The notes under the pieces: generated by a model | Told to the model about the DNA's origin: nothing | What the model saw: only the letters and a program-made list of their open reading frames with translations | Databases searched by the model: none | Translations under genes and position numbers: made by a program | Part shown: positions 7,890 to 16,439 of the stretch, in pieces | Layout of the letters: each line of letters begins with the position of its first letter | How positions within the stretch are numbered: the first letter of the stretch is position 1 | Origin: Rhodocyclaceae bacterium | GTDB lineage: Bacteria > Pseudomonadota > Gammaproteobacteria > Burkholderiales > Ga0077523 | NCBI GenBank assembly: GCA_020248405.1 | Contig: JADCHQ010000006.1 | Coordinates: forward strand, 62,001-126,000 | DNA length: 64,000 bases | Direction: 5' to 3'

Positions 7890-9362
7890 TCAGCTCAACG
7901 GCACAGGTACGAAGAAGCGCGCGTCGGCACGCTGCACCAGCACGGCCACGCGATCCCTGGCGCCGTCCACCAGGCGCTTGAGCGCCTCGACAGTGTCCAC
8001 AGCTTCGCTGTTCACCGCCAGGATCACGTCGCCGCGGCGAATGCCCGCCCTGGCGGCGGCGCCCTCGGCGCGCTCCACCACCAGGCCCGGCACGCCGCCG
8101 GCGCGGCTGCGTTCGGCCGGGCTGAGGGGCCGCACCGCCAGGCCCAGTTGCGCGGCCTTCGATACGGCCGGCGCCTCCGCGGCAGCCACCTTCTCGCCCG
8201 GGGTGTCGCCGAGCTTCACATCCATGCGCCGCGCCTTGCCGTCGCGCCACACTTCCAGCGCCACGCTCGCGCCGGGCCGGCGCTCGCCGATCATGCGCGG
8301 CAGATCCATGGACTGCTCCACCGCCTGGCCGTCCACGGACAGGATCACATCGCCGGGCCTCAGGCCGGCGGCTTCGCCGGGTCCGCCCTTTTCCACGCCC
8401 GCCACCAGCGCGCCGCGCGGCCGGTCGAGGCCGAAGCTGCCCGCCAGTTCCTTGCTCACCTGCTGGATCGTCACGGCGATACGGCCGCGCTGCACCTTGC
8501 CAAAGGCCAGCAGGTCTTCGCGCACCTTCATGGCCACGTCGATGGGGATGGCGAAGGACACGCCCATGTAGCCGCCGGTGCGGCTGAAGATCTGCGCGTT
8601 GATGCCCACCACCTCGCCGGCCAAGTTGAACAGCGGGCCGCCCGAGTTGCCGGGGTTCACAGCCACGTCCGTCTGGATGAAGGGCACGTAGGCATCGCTG
8701 GGCAGGGTGCGCGACTTGGCCGAGACGATGCCGGCGGTCACGGTGTTGTCGAAGCCGAAGGGCGAGCCGATGGCGGCCACCCAGTTGCCCACCTTCAGAC
8801 GCGACGGATCGCCCATGCGCACCGAGGGCAGGTCGCGCCCGTCGATCTTCAGCAGCGCCACGTCGGTGCGGTCGTCTGCGCCGATCACCCTGGCCTCGAA
8901 CTCGCGCTTGTCGGTCAGGCGCACGGTCACCGTCTCGGCGCCCTTCACCACGTGGGTGTTGGTGAGCACGTAGCCATCGGGCGAGACTATGAAGCCCGAA
9001 CCCACACCCTGGCGCTGGGGCGCCTCGTCACCGGGGCCCGGGCCGGGCTGGGGCTGGAAGCGGCGAAAGAATTCGAAGGGATCCTGCGGAAGGCCGCCGG
9101 GCGGCCCCTGCACCGGCGGCGCGGCTTTGCCGGCCACGGCGATGTTCACCACCGCCGGACCCACACGCTCCACCAGGGCGCTGAAGTCGGGCAGGCCGGC
9201 CACCGGCGCGGTATCAGCCGCCGCTGCCGGGGCCGCAGCGGCCGGCGCCTGCGCTGCCGCGTTCACGGGGCGGGCGATGCGTGCATCCTCACGCCATTCG
9301 GTCAGGGCAACACCGCCCGCAAAGGCCGCCGCCAGCGCGGCCGCCAAGGCAACTTTTTTCAT
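7890..9362 (-). CDS. HtrA/DegP-family periplasmic serine protease
   Basis: A 490-residue protein with an N-terminal hydrophobic signal or anchor (MKKVALAAALAAAFAGG). A trypsin-like domain carries the full catalytic triad: His in TNTHVVKG, Asp in TDVALLKID and Ser in NPGNSGGPL. Two PDZ domains follow (around residues 270-360 and 400-485). This is the DegP/DegQ/MucD architecture, a periplasmic chaperone-protease for misfolded envelope proteins. I chose ATG 9362 because the signal sequence begins there; a longer frame reaches 9437 but would bury it and overlap the dusA promoter. It diverges from dusA. Confidence 0.92.
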   Translation of the reverse strand: MKKVALAAALAAAFAGGVALTEWREDARIARPVNAAAQAPAAAAPAAAADTAPVAGLPDFSALVERVGPAVVNIAVAGKAAPPVQGPPGGLPQDPFEFFRRFQPQPGPGPGDEAPQRQGVGSGFIVSPDGYVLTNTHVVKGAETVTVRLTDKREFEARVIGADDRTDVALLKIDGRDLPSVRMGDPSRLKVGNWVAAIGSPFGFDNTVTAGIVSAKSRTLPSDAYVPFIQTDVAVNPGNSGGPLFNLAGEVVGINAQIFSRTGGYMGVSFAIPIDVAMKVREDLLAFGKVQRGRIAVTIQQVSKELAGSFGLDRPRGALVAGVEKGGPGEAAGLRPGDVILSVDGQAVEQSMDLPRMIGERRPGASVALEVWRDGKARRMDVKLGDTPGEKVAAAEAPAVSKAAQLGLAVRPLSPAERSRAGGVPGLVVERAEGAAARAGIRRGDVILAVNSEAVDTVEALKRLVDGARDRVAVLVQRADARFFVPVPLS

Positions 9363-9447
9363 GATCTGCGCTCCGCGAAAAGAAAGCGCCGTTTGGACTG
9401 AACCACGCGGCGCCGGGTTCCACGCGGGTGCGCACACCCCTCGGTGG

Positions 9448-9453
9448 CATAAT
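9448..9453 (+). promoter_or_regulatory. Probable -10 box of the dusA promoter
   Basis: CATAAT lies 25 bp before the GTG at 9479. It implies a transcript starting near 9460, which excludes the upstream in-frame start at 9428. No convincing -35 box is visible. Confidence 0.5.
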
Positions 9454-9478
9454 CCGGCGCCTTCTCGCCGAGCCCGCC

Positions 9479-10489
9479 GTGCCCGCGTCCGACCACCGTT
9501 TCTGCGTTGCCCCCATGATGGACCTCACGGACCGTCATGCGCGTTTTTTCCTGCGGCTGCTCAGCCGCCGGGCGCGGCTGTACACGGAAATGATCACCAC
9601 CGGCGCGCTCCTTCACGGCGATGCGCCGCGCTTCCTGCGCTTCGACCCGGCCGAGCACCCGGTGGCCATTCAACTGGGCGGCTCCGAGCCCCGCGAACTG
9701 GCGTTGTGCGCCCGCATGGCCGAGGACGCCGGCTACGACGAGGTGAATCTCAACGTGGGCTGCCCCAGCGACCGGGTTCAGTCGGGCCGCTTCGGCGCCT
9801 GCCTCATGGCCGAGCCCGCCCTGGTGGCCGACTGCATGGCCGCCATGATCGCGGCGGTACGCGTGCCCGTCACCCTCAAGACCCGCATCGGCATCGACCG
9901 CGATGAATCCACCGAGCGCCTCTGGCGGTTGGTGGAGGCAACGCACGCGGCCGGCGTGCGGGTGCTGGTGATCCACGCCCGCAAAGCGTGGCTGGACGGC
10001 CTGAGCCCCAAGGAAAACCGCGAAGTCCCGCCGCTGCGCTACGAGGTGGTGCATGCCCTCAAGGCCGCCTTCCCCGGCTGCACCGTGGTGGTGAACGGCG
10101 GCATCACGACGCTGGAGCAGTGCCGCGCGCAACTCGCCCTTGTGGATGGCGTGATGCTCGGGCGCGAGGCCTACTACAACCCTTGGCTTCTGCAATCGGT
10201 GGACCCGGTGCTGTTCGGCGAATCCGCCCCCGTTGCCTCGATCTCCGGGGCCGTGGATCAACTGTTGCCCTACCTCGAAACCCAGTTCGCTGCGGGCGTG
10301 CCGCTGTCGGCTGTAACGCGCCACGTGCTGGGCCTCGTGCAGGGGGTGCCTGGCGCGCGCCAGTGGCGGCGCACCCTGAGCGAGCGCGTGCACCAGCCGG
10401 GCGCCACCCCCGCGCTGCTGCTGGAGGCCCTGGCGCATGTGCGCGGCGCCCTTGACGCGGAACCCCCGGCGCAGCGGCGGGTGGCCTGA
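9479..10489 (+). CDS. dusA: tRNA-dihydrouridine(20/20a) synthase
   Basis: A 336-residue FMN-dependent enzyme that reduces uridine in the D-loop of tRNA. The N-terminal APMMDLTDRHARFFLRLLS is diagnostic for DusA, followed by NLNVGCPSDRVQSGRFGACLM with the catalytic Cys, KTRIGID, VIHARKAWLDGLSPKENR and GVMLGREAYYNPW. Length fits DusA rather than DusB or DusC. The frame opens at 9428, but a CATAAT box at 9448-9453 makes GTG 9479 the better start and places FCVAPMMD near the N-terminus, as in homologues. It is a housekeeping gene and divergent from the protease gene. Confidence 0.92.
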   Translation: MPASDHRFCVAPMMDLTDRHARFFLRLLSRRARLYTEMITTGALLHGDAPRFLRFDPAEHPVAIQLGGSEPRELALCARMAEDAGYDEVNLNVGCPSDRVQSGRFGACLMAEPALVADCMAAMIAAVRVPVTLKTRIGIDRDESTERLWRLVEATHAAGVRVLVIHARKAWLDGLSPKENREVPPLRYEVVHALKAAFPGCTVVVNGGITTLEQCRAQLALVDGVMLGREAYYNPWLLQSVDPVLFGESAPVASISGAVDQLLPYLETQFAAGVPLSAVTRHVLGLVQGVPGARQWRRTLSERVHQPGATPALLLEALAHVRGALDAEPPAQRRVA

Positions 10490-10652
10490 ACCTCCGCCCG
10501 TCGGGCCTGAGGTGCGGCGCCGCTCCCGCGTGCCGCGCCTTCCTCCCAGGCCGTGCCTCCTGCCGCCATAGGCAAACGCCCCAGGAAAGCCTAAGTTTCG
10601 CCACGAGGCCGGCCGCGGCGACGGGCTGGTGAAGCACGAACCTTCGTTTTTT

Positions 10653-10679
10653 GCCCCGCGGGCAAGCACGCGGCGGGGC
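10653..10679. repeat. Inverted repeat upstream of the ridA-like gene
   Basis: GCCCCGC (10653-10659) and GCGGGGC (10673-10679) form a perfect 7-bp stem around a 13-base loop. A run of six T's lies just left of it, so it would act as an intrinsic terminator only for minus-strand transcripts. No minus-strand gene is near. It may also affect the 5' leader of the downstream gene. Confidence 0.35.
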
Positions 10680-10699
10680 CATGCAACCGGGAGACCCTG

Positions 10700-11050
10700 A
10701 TGAGCATTGAACGCAAGCATGTGGGCAAGCGCCTGTCCGACGTGGTGATCCACAACGGCACCATCTACCTGGCCGGCATGGTGGCCAACGACCCGGTGCC
10801 GGAAGATCCCGCCGAGCAGACCCGCGATATCCTGGCCCAGATCGATCGGCATCTGGCCGAGGCGGGCAGCAGCAAGGAGAAGATCCTCATGGCCACCATC
10901 TGGCTGTCGGACATCCGCTTCTACGACGCCATGAACACCATCTGGGACCCGTGGGTGGCTGCGGGCCACGCGCCGGCGCGCGCCTGCGTGGAGGCCCGCC
11001 TCGCCCACCCGCGCTATAAGGTGGAGATCCGCGTGGTGGCGGCGCAGTAG
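10700..11050 (+). CDS. RidA/YjgF/UK114-family protein
   Basis: A 116-residue small protein of the RidA superfamily, which includes enamine/imine deaminases. Typical features are the NGTIYLAG strand, the central AEQTRDILAQIDRHLAEAGSS helix and the C-terminal ACVEARLAHPRYKVEIRVVA, whose Arg corresponds to the ligand-binding Arg in active RidA. The subgroup is uncertain, so I do not assert the RidA reaction. It has a good GGGAGA ribosome site. It lies 70-odd bp before the photosynthesis cluster and shows no obvious link to it. Confidence 0.85.
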   Translation: MSIERKHVGKRLSDVVIHNGTIYLAGMVANDPVPEDPAEQTRDILAQIDRHLAEAGSSKEKILMATIWLSDIRFYDAMNTIWDPWVAAGHAPARACVEARLAHPRYKVEIRVVAAQ

Positions 11051-11076
11051 GCGGCGGCCCGCCCGAACCCGGCATG

Positions 11077-11082
11077 TATACT
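11077..11082 (+). promoter_or_regulatory. Probable -10 box of the bchI operon
   Basis: TATACT between the ridA-like gene and bchI. A transcript from here would start near 11089 and would not contain the alternative TTG start at 11087, favouring GTG 11123 for bchI. No clear -35 or PpsR palindrome accompanies it. Confidence 0.4.
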
Positions 11083-11122
11083 CGATTTGCCCTTCGAACC
11101 TCCCTGCCCTGACCACGGCGCC

Positions 11123-12187
11123 GTGACTGCCCGATCCACGCCAACGCGCCGCCCGGCGGCCAGCCGCTCGGCTCCCTTCCCCTTCCCCTTCTCCGCCATC
11201 GTCGGCCAGGACGAGCTCAAGCTGGCGCTGCTCATCGCGGCCGTGGACCCCACCGTGGGCGGCGTACTCGTTTTGGGCGACCGCGGCACCGGCAAGTCCA
11301 CGGCGGTGCGGGCCCTGGCGGCGCTGCTGCCCCGCATGCGCGCCGTGACCGGCTGCCCCTACCGCTGCGACCCGGCGCGCACCGCCGGCCTGTGCGAAGC
11401 CTGCGCACCCGATGCCGCGCCGCGCAGCGCGCTGGTGGATGTGCCGGTGGTGGACCTGCCCCTGGGCGCCACGGAAGACCGGGTGGTGGGCGCCCTTGAT
11501 CTTGAGCGCGCGCTCTCCCAGGGCGTGAAGGCCTTCGACCCTGGCCTGCTGGCCCAGGCCCATCGCGGCTTCCTGTACATCGACGAGGTGAACCTGCTCG
11601 AGGATCACCTGGTGGACCTGCTGCTGGACGTGGCCGCCTCGGGCGAGAACGTGGTGGAGCGCGAGGGACTGTCGGTGCGCCATCCCGCGCGCTTCGTGCT
11701 GGTGGGCAGCGGCAACCCCGAAGAGGGCGAGTTGCGGCCCCAACTGCTCGACCGCTTTGGCCTGTGCCTCGAGATCCGCACGCCCACCGAGCTGGCGGTG
11801 CGCATCGAAGTGGTGAAGCGACGCGATGCCTACGAACACGACCCCGAAGCCTTCGTGGCCGCGTGGCGCCGGCAGGACGAGCGCCTGCGTCGCCAGATCG
11901 TGGCGGGCCGCGAGCGCCTCGCCGCGGTCACCGTGAGCGATGCCATGCTCGAGCAGGCCGCGCGCCTGTGCATGGCGCTGGGCACCGACGGCCTGCGTGG
12001 CGAACTCACGCTCATGCGCACCTCCCGGGCGCTGGCGGCCCTCGAAGGAGCTGGCGCGGTGGAAACCGGGCACCTGCGGCGCATGGCCGCCGCCTCGCTG
12101 CGCCACCGCCTGCGCCGCAACCCCCTGGACGACACCGGCTCCACCACGCGGGTGGAACGCGCCGTGGCGGAGGTGCTGGGCGAGTGA
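11123..12187 (+). CDS. bchI: Magnesium chelatase ATPase subunit I
   Basis: A 354-residue AAA+ ATPase. With BchD it forms the hexameric motor that drives Mg insertion into protoporphyrin IX on BchH, the committed step to bacteriochlorophyll. Landmarks are the opening FPFSAIVGQDELK, Walker A GDRGTGKST, an insertion with YRCDP and DAAPRSALVDVPVVDLPLGATEDR, and Walker B LYIDEVNLLEDH. The frame opens at a TTG (11087), but a TATACT box at 11077-11082 favours GTG 11123. The stop overlaps the bchD start. It is the first gene of bchI-bchD-bchO-crtI-crtB. Confidence 0.95.
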   Translation: MTARSTPTRRPAASRSAPFPFPFSAIVGQDELKLALLIAAVDPTVGGVLVLGDRGTGKSTAVRALAALLPRMRAVTGCPYRCDPARTAGLCEACAPDAAPRSALVDVPVVDLPLGATEDRVVGALDLERALSQGVKAFDPGLLAQAHRGFLYIDEVNLLEDHLVDLLLDVAASGENVVEREGLSVRHPARFVLVGSGNPEEGELRPQLLDRFGLCLEIRTPTELAVRIEVVKRRDAYEHDPEAFVAAWRRQDERLRRQIVAGRERLAAVTVSDAMLEQAARLCMALGTDGLRGELTLMRTSRALAALEGAGAVETGHLRRMAAASLRHRLRRNPLDDTGSTTRVERAVAEVLGE

Positions 12188-13953
12188 GCCAGAGCCCGGC
12201 GCCCTCCGGCCCCTGGGCCGAGGCGGGTCTCGCCGCGGCGCTGCTGGCCATCGACCCTCCCGGCACCGGCGGCGCGGTGCTGCGCGCGCCCCACGGCCCG
12301 GTGCGCGACCACTGGCTGGCGCTGCTGCGCGGCCTCCTGCCTGAGGGCAGCCCCTGGCGCCGTATCCCCGTGCATGCCACCGAGGCACGCCTGATCGGCG
12401 GGCTCGACCTGGCGGCCACCCTGCGGGCCGGACGCCCGGTGGCCGAGGCGGGCCTTCTGGCCGAATCCCACGGCGGCATCGCCGTGCTCGCCATGGCCGA
12501 GCGCCACGGCGCCACCACCATCGGCTGCCTGGCGGCGGCGCTGGATCGCCACGAGGTGGTTCTGGAGCGCGACGGCCTTGCCCGCCGTCTGCCGGCGCGG
12601 CTGGGCGTGGTGGCGCTCGACGAGGGCGCCACCCCCGAAGAGGCGGTGGCGGCCGCCCTTTCGGACCGCCTGGCCTTCGTCCTCGATCTCACCGCCCTCG
12701 GTATGCGCGACATTCACCCCCTGCCCTGGGACGCGGCGGCCGTGGCGGCGGCCCGCACGCGCCTGCCCCACACCGCGTTGCCGGCGGCGGGTCTGCAAGC
12801 CCTGTGCGCCGTGGCCCTGGAGCTGGGGGTGATGCCAGTGCGCGCCTCGCTGCTGGCGGCGCGCGTGGCCCGCGCCGCCGCCGCCCTGGCGGGGCGCGAT
12901 GCCGCCGCCGACGAAGACGTGGCCACAGCGGTGCGGCTGGTGCTGGTGCCCCGCGCCACGCGCCTGCCGGTGCCCGAGACCGACGAGGCCCCAGCCCAGC
13001 CGGAGCCCGATGATTCGCTCCCGCAGACCCCGCCCGACGAGCCGCGGGAAGAGGGTGTCCCTCGCGACGATGAAGCCATGGCCGAGCGCATGATCGCCGC
13101 GGCCCGTGCCGCCATCCCCGATGGCCTGCTCGCGCTGCTGCAACCCGCTGCGCGGCGCGGGCCGCGGGGTGAGCGCGGCAGGGCCGGCGCCCGCCAGGCC
13201 TCGCCCCGGCACGGCCGGCCGGCCGGAACCCGCGCCGCCGCACCGGGCGGGGGCGCGCGCCTGAACGTGGTGGAAACCCTGCGGGCAGCCGCACCGTGGC
13301 AGCGGCTGCGCTGGCAAGGTGCGATGGCGGCCCGCCCCGGCCGCGTGCAAGTGCGCCCGGAGGACTTTCGCGTTACCCGCTTCCAGGATCGCCGCGAAAC
13401 CACCACGGTGTTCGTGGTGGACGCCTCGGGCTCCTCGGCGCTGCACCGCCTGGCCGAAGCCAAGGGCGCCGTGGAACTCCTGCTGGCCGATTGTTACGTG
13501 CGCCGCGATCAGGTGGCGCTGGTGGCCTTCCGCGGCCGCTCGGCCGAGCTGCTGCTGCCGCCCACGCGCTCGCTGGTGCGGGCGCGGCGCAGCCTGGCGG
13601 GCTTGCCGGGCGGCGGCGGCACACCGCTGGCGGCGGGCATTGACGCGGCAGGCCAGCTCGCCACGCAGTTGCAGCGGCGCGGCAGCACACCCGTGCTCGT
13701 GTTGCTGACCGACGGCAAGGCCAACGTGGCCGCCGACGGCGCCCCGGGGCGCGAGCAGGCGCGCAGCGATGCCCTGGCGGCAGCGCGGCAGGTGCGTGCC
13801 GCGGGCTTCGCGGCGCTGCTGCTGGACACCTCGCCCCAGCCCCAGGCGGCGGCACGCGAACTGGCCGAGGCCATGGGCGCGCGCTACCTGGCGCTGCCCC
13901 ATGCCGATGCGGCCGCCGTGAGCAGCGCGGTGAAGGCCGCGCAGGCCCTTTGA
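12184..13953 (+). CDS. bchD: Magnesium chelatase subunit D
   Basis: A 589-residue partner of BchI. It has an N-terminal AAA+-like domain without an intact Walker A, an acidic/proline-rich linker (about residues 265-300) and a C-terminal integrin I (von Willebrand A) domain. The MIDAS metal-site motif DASGSS begins the I domain and a second element, LLTDGKANV, follows. BchI and BchD form the two-ring ATPase that acts on BchH. The start is GTG 12184, overlapping the bchI stop. The stop overlaps the bchO start. The frame extends upstream through bchI, but only as a shadow. Confidence 0.95.
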   Translation: MSQSPAPSGPWAEAGLAAALLAIDPPGTGGAVLRAPHGPVRDHWLALLRGLLPEGSPWRRIPVHATEARLIGGLDLAATLRAGRPVAEAGLLAESHGGIAVLAMAERHGATTIGCLAAALDRHEVVLERDGLARRLPARLGVVALDEGATPEEAVAAALSDRLAFVLDLTALGMRDIHPLPWDAAAVAAARTRLPHTALPAAGLQALCAVALELGVMPVRASLLAARVARAAAALAGRDAAADEDVATAVRLVLVPRATRLPVPETDEAPAQPEPDDSLPQTPPDEPREEGVPRDDEAMAERMIAAARAAIPDGLLALLQPAARRGPRGERGRAGARQASPRHGRPAGTRAAAPGGGARLNVVETLRAAAPWQRLRWQGAMAARPGRVQVRPEDFRVTRFQDRRETTTVFVVDASGSSALHRLAEAKGAVELLLADCYVRRDQVALVAFRGRSAELLLPPTRSLVRARRSLAGLPGGGGTPLAAGIDAAGQLATQLQRRGSTPVLVLLTDGKANVAADGAPGREQARSDALAAARQVRAAGFAALLLDTSPQPQAAARELAEAMGARYLALPHADAAAVSSAVKAAQAL

Positions 13954-14870
13954 GCGGCAAGCCGCGCTGGGAGGTGGAGGGGCGCGACTGGCCCAACCGC
14001 GCCGCCAGCGCCTTCGTGCAAGCCGGCGGCCTGCGCTGGCACGTGCAGCGCGCCGGCCACGGCCCGGCGCTGCTGCTGCTGCACGGCACGGGGGCTGCGA
14101 CCCATTCATGGCGCGGGCTGCTGCCGCTGCTGGCGCGACGCTTCCATGTGGTGGCCCCGGATCTGCCGGGCCATGGGTTCACCAGCACGCCCGAGGGCGA
14201 CGGCTTGTCCTTGCCGGGCATGGCGCGCGCCGTGGCGGCGCTCCTGGACGCCCTGGGCGTGGCGCCAGGCGTGGCCGTGGGCCATTCGGCCGGGGCGGCG
14301 GTAATGGCGCGGCTGGCCCTGGACCGCCGGATCGGCGCCGCCCCGCTGGTGAGCCTGAATGGCGCGCTGCTGCCGCTGCACGGACTGGCCGGCATGGTGT
14401 TCTCACCGGCGGCCAAGCTGCTGGCCCTCACGGATGTGTTTCCGCGGCTATTCGCCTGGCGCGCCACCCTGGACCCGCGCATGGTGGAGCAGTTGCTGCG
14501 CGACACGGGCTCGCGGCTCGACGCCGAGGGCATCGAACTCTACCGGCGGCTGGCGCGCTGCAGCGGACACGTGGCCGGCGCCCTGGGCATGATGGCCCGC
14601 TGGGACCTCGAACCGCTGGCGCGCGCGCTGCCGGCGCTGGGCAGCCGCCTGGTGGTGGTGAGCGCCACGGGTGATCGCACGGTACCGCCTTCCCTGGGCG
14701 ACCAGGTGGTGGCGCGGGTGCCCGGGGCACGCCGGCACCTGCTGCCCGGCCTGGGTCACCTGGCCCATGAGGAAGACCCCGGCAGCGTGGAGGCCCTGAT
14801 CGAGGGGCTGTGCGGCCCGGCGGATTCCAATACCCGCGCGGACGTGGTAGTGGATCGCGGCGTCAATTGA
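13950..14870 (+). CDS. bchO: BchO, alpha/beta-hydrolase of the Mg-chelatase operon
   Basis: A 306-residue alpha/beta-hydrolase fold protein of the BchO family, which is encoded with bchI and bchD in purple bacteria. A role in Mg insertion is assumed from position; no reaction is established. The oxyanion region LLLHGTGAATHSW, the nucleophile elbow VGHSAGAAV and the late His region LPGLGHLAHEEDP suggest an intact catalytic triad. The start is TTG 13950, overlapping the bchD stop by four bases, so translation is coupled. crtI follows after a short gap with a tandem repeat. Confidence 0.9.
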   Translation: MSGKPRWEVEGRDWPNRAASAFVQAGGLRWHVQRAGHGPALLLLHGTGAATHSWRGLLPLLARRFHVVAPDLPGHGFTSTPEGDGLSLPGMARAVAALLDALGVAPGVAVGHSAGAAVMARLALDRRIGAAPLVSLNGALLPLHGLAGMVFSPAAKLLALTDVFPRLFAWRATLDPRMVEQLLRDTGSRLDAEGIELYRRLARCSGHVAGALGMMARWDLEPLARALPALGSRLVVVSATGDRTVPPSLGDQVVARVPGARRHLLPGLGHLAHEEDPGSVEALIEGLCGPADSNTRADVVVDRGVN

Positions 14871-14902
14871 GGTTTACACTCCAGAGAGGTTTACACTCCA
14901 GA
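14869..14902 (+). repeat. 17-bp tandem direct repeat before crtI
   Basis: Two perfect copies of GAGGTTTACACTCCAGA lie head to tail at 14869-14885 and 14886-14902, ending five bases before the crtI ATG and starting at the bchO stop. Each contains TTTACAC, the same half-site seen in the PpsR-like element upstream of crtE. They occupy the crtI ribosome-binding region. Each supplies the GAGG that could act as Shine-Dalgarno, but only the second is at usable distance. Confidence 0.85.
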
Positions 14903-14906
14903 CGTC

Positions 14907-16439
14907 ATGCAAGCTCCGCAAACCGACTCGCCCGCCTCCACCGGGCAAAGCAGCCCGCGTCCCCACGCCGTGGTCATCGGCAGCGGCTTCGGTGGCCTGG
15001 CCGCGGCCATCCGGCTGGGGGTGAAAGGCTACCGGGTGACGGTGCTCGAGAAGCTCGATCAGCCCGGCGGCCGCGCCTGCGTGCATCGGCGCGATGGCTT
15101 CACCTTCGACGCCGGCCCCACCATCGTCACCGCGCCCTTCCTGTTCGAGGAGCTGTGGACGTTGTGCGGCCGCTCCATGGCCGAGGATGTGCAGCTCAAG
15201 CCGCTCGATCCCTTCTATCGCATCCGCTTCCAGGATGGCGCCTGGTTCGACTACAACGGCGACCCGGCCCACATGCGCGCCGAGGTGGCGAAGTTCAGCC
15301 CCGGCGACGTGGCGGGGTTCGAGCGCTTCATGGAGTTCGCCCACCACTGCTACCGGCTGGGCTTCTTGGAACTGGGCGACAAGCCCTTCGAGTCAGTGGG
15401 CGACCTGGTGGCGGCCATGCCGTCGCTGGTGCGCATGCGCGCGTGGCGCACCATCTACCAAGTGGTGGCGCGCCACATCCGCGACCCGCGTCTGCGCATG
15501 GTGATGAGCTTTCACCCGCTGCTGATCGGCGGCAACCCCTTCGCGGTGACGGGCGTGTACAGCCTGATCGCATCTCTGGAGCGCCAGTTCGGCGTGCACT
15601 GGGCCATGGGCGGCACCGGCGCGCTGGTGGGCGGCCTGGCGGGCTTGGTGCGGGCCACGGGCGGCGAGCTGCGCTGCAATGCCGAAGTGGCGCGCATCGA
15701 CGTCTCGGCGGGGCGCGCCCGCGGCGTGACCCTGACAAGCGGCGAAACCCTGCCGGCGCAACTGGTGGTGTCCAACGCCGACGCCGCCTGGACCTACCGC
15801 AAGCTCATCGCCCCCGAGCACCGCCGGGTGTGGACCGACCGCAAGGTGGACCGCGCCGCCTACTCCATGAGCCTGTTCGTGTGGTATTTCGGCACCAACC
15901 GGCAGTACCCGGGCGTGCCCCACCACATGATCCTGATGGGGCCGCGCTACCGCGAGCTTCTTTCGGACATTTTCCGCCGCAAGGTGCTGGCGGAGGACTT
16001 CAGCCTGTATCTGCACCGGCCCACAGCCTCCGACCCCGCCCTGGCGCCGCCGGGATGCGATGCCTTCTACGTGCTCTCGCCCGTTCCCCACCTCGACAGC
16101 GGTACCGACTGGTCGCAAGCCGCCGAGCCCTACCGCGAGGCTATCGCCCAGTCGCTGCACGACACGGTGCTGCCCGGCTTCCGCGAGCATCTGGTGACTT
16201 CCTTCTGCACCACGCCCCAGGACTTCCACGACCGGCTGCTGTCGTACAAAGGCGCCGCCTTCGGCTTCGAGCCGCGGCTGCTGCAAAGCGCCTGGTTCCG
16301 TCCCCACAACCGCGCCAAGGACATCGCTGGACTGTACGTGGTGGGGGCAGGCACCCACCCCGGCGCCGGCATGCCCGGCGTGCTTTCCTCGGCCAAGGCG
16401 CTCGACTCGGTGATTCCCCATGCCTCGCTTCTCCACTGA
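14907..16439 (+). CDS. crtI: Phytoene desaturase
   Basis: A 510-residue FAD-dependent carotenoid desaturase that converts phytoene to neurosporene or lycopene at the membrane. The N-terminal dinucleotide-binding motif is VVIGSGFGGLAAAIRLGVKG, followed by EKLDQPGGRA and FTFDAGPTIVT. The C-terminal bacterial-type desaturase signature is the stretch GLYVVGAGTHPGAGMPGVL. With the spheroidene genes nearby, a three-step (neurosporene) product is expected, but sequence alone does not fix the number of steps. The 3' end overlaps crtB by 20 bp. Confidence 0.95.
   Translation: MQAPQTDSPASTGQSSPRPHAVVIGSGFGGLAAAIRLGVKGYRVTVLEKLDQPGGRACVHRRDGFTFDAGPTIVTAPFLFEELWTLCGRSMAEDVQLKPLDPFYRIRFQDGAWFDYNGDPAHMRAEVAKFSPGDVAGFERFMEFAHHCYRLGFLELGDKPFESVGDLVAAMPSLVRMRAWRTIYQVVARHIRDPRLRMVMSFHPLLIGGNPFAVTGVYSLIASLERQFGVHWAMGGTGALVGGLAGLVRATGGELRCNAEVARIDVSAGRARGVTLTSGETLPAQLVVSNADAAWTYRKLIAPEHRRVWTDRKVDRAAYSMSLFVWYFGTNRQYPGVPHHMILMGPRYRELLSDIFRRKVLAEDFSLYLHRPTASDPALAPPGCDAFYVLSPVPHLDSGTDWSQAAEPYREAIAQSLHDTVLPGFREHLVTSFCTTPQDFHDRLLSYKGAAFGFEPRLLQSAWFRPHNRAKDIAGLYVVGAGTHPGAGMPGVLSSAKALDSVIPHASLLH

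Noticed and set aside
11087..11122. TTG 11087 as the bchI start
   Set aside because: It would lie upstream of or at the transcript start implied by TATACT 11077-11082; GTG 11123 also gives a normal N-terminus.
9359..12388. A 1009-codon minus-strand frame antisense to dusA, the RidA gene and bchI
   Set aside because: It crosses three well-supported plus-strand genes and their gaps, with a shadow-type composition.
11830..14109. A 759-codon minus-strand frame antisense to bchI, bchD and bchO
   Set aside because: Codon-position shadow of certain genes.
14869..14902. The crtI tandem repeat as a full PpsR palindrome
   Set aside because: It has TTTACAC half-sites but no TGT partner at the N12 spacing, so it is reported only as a repeat.
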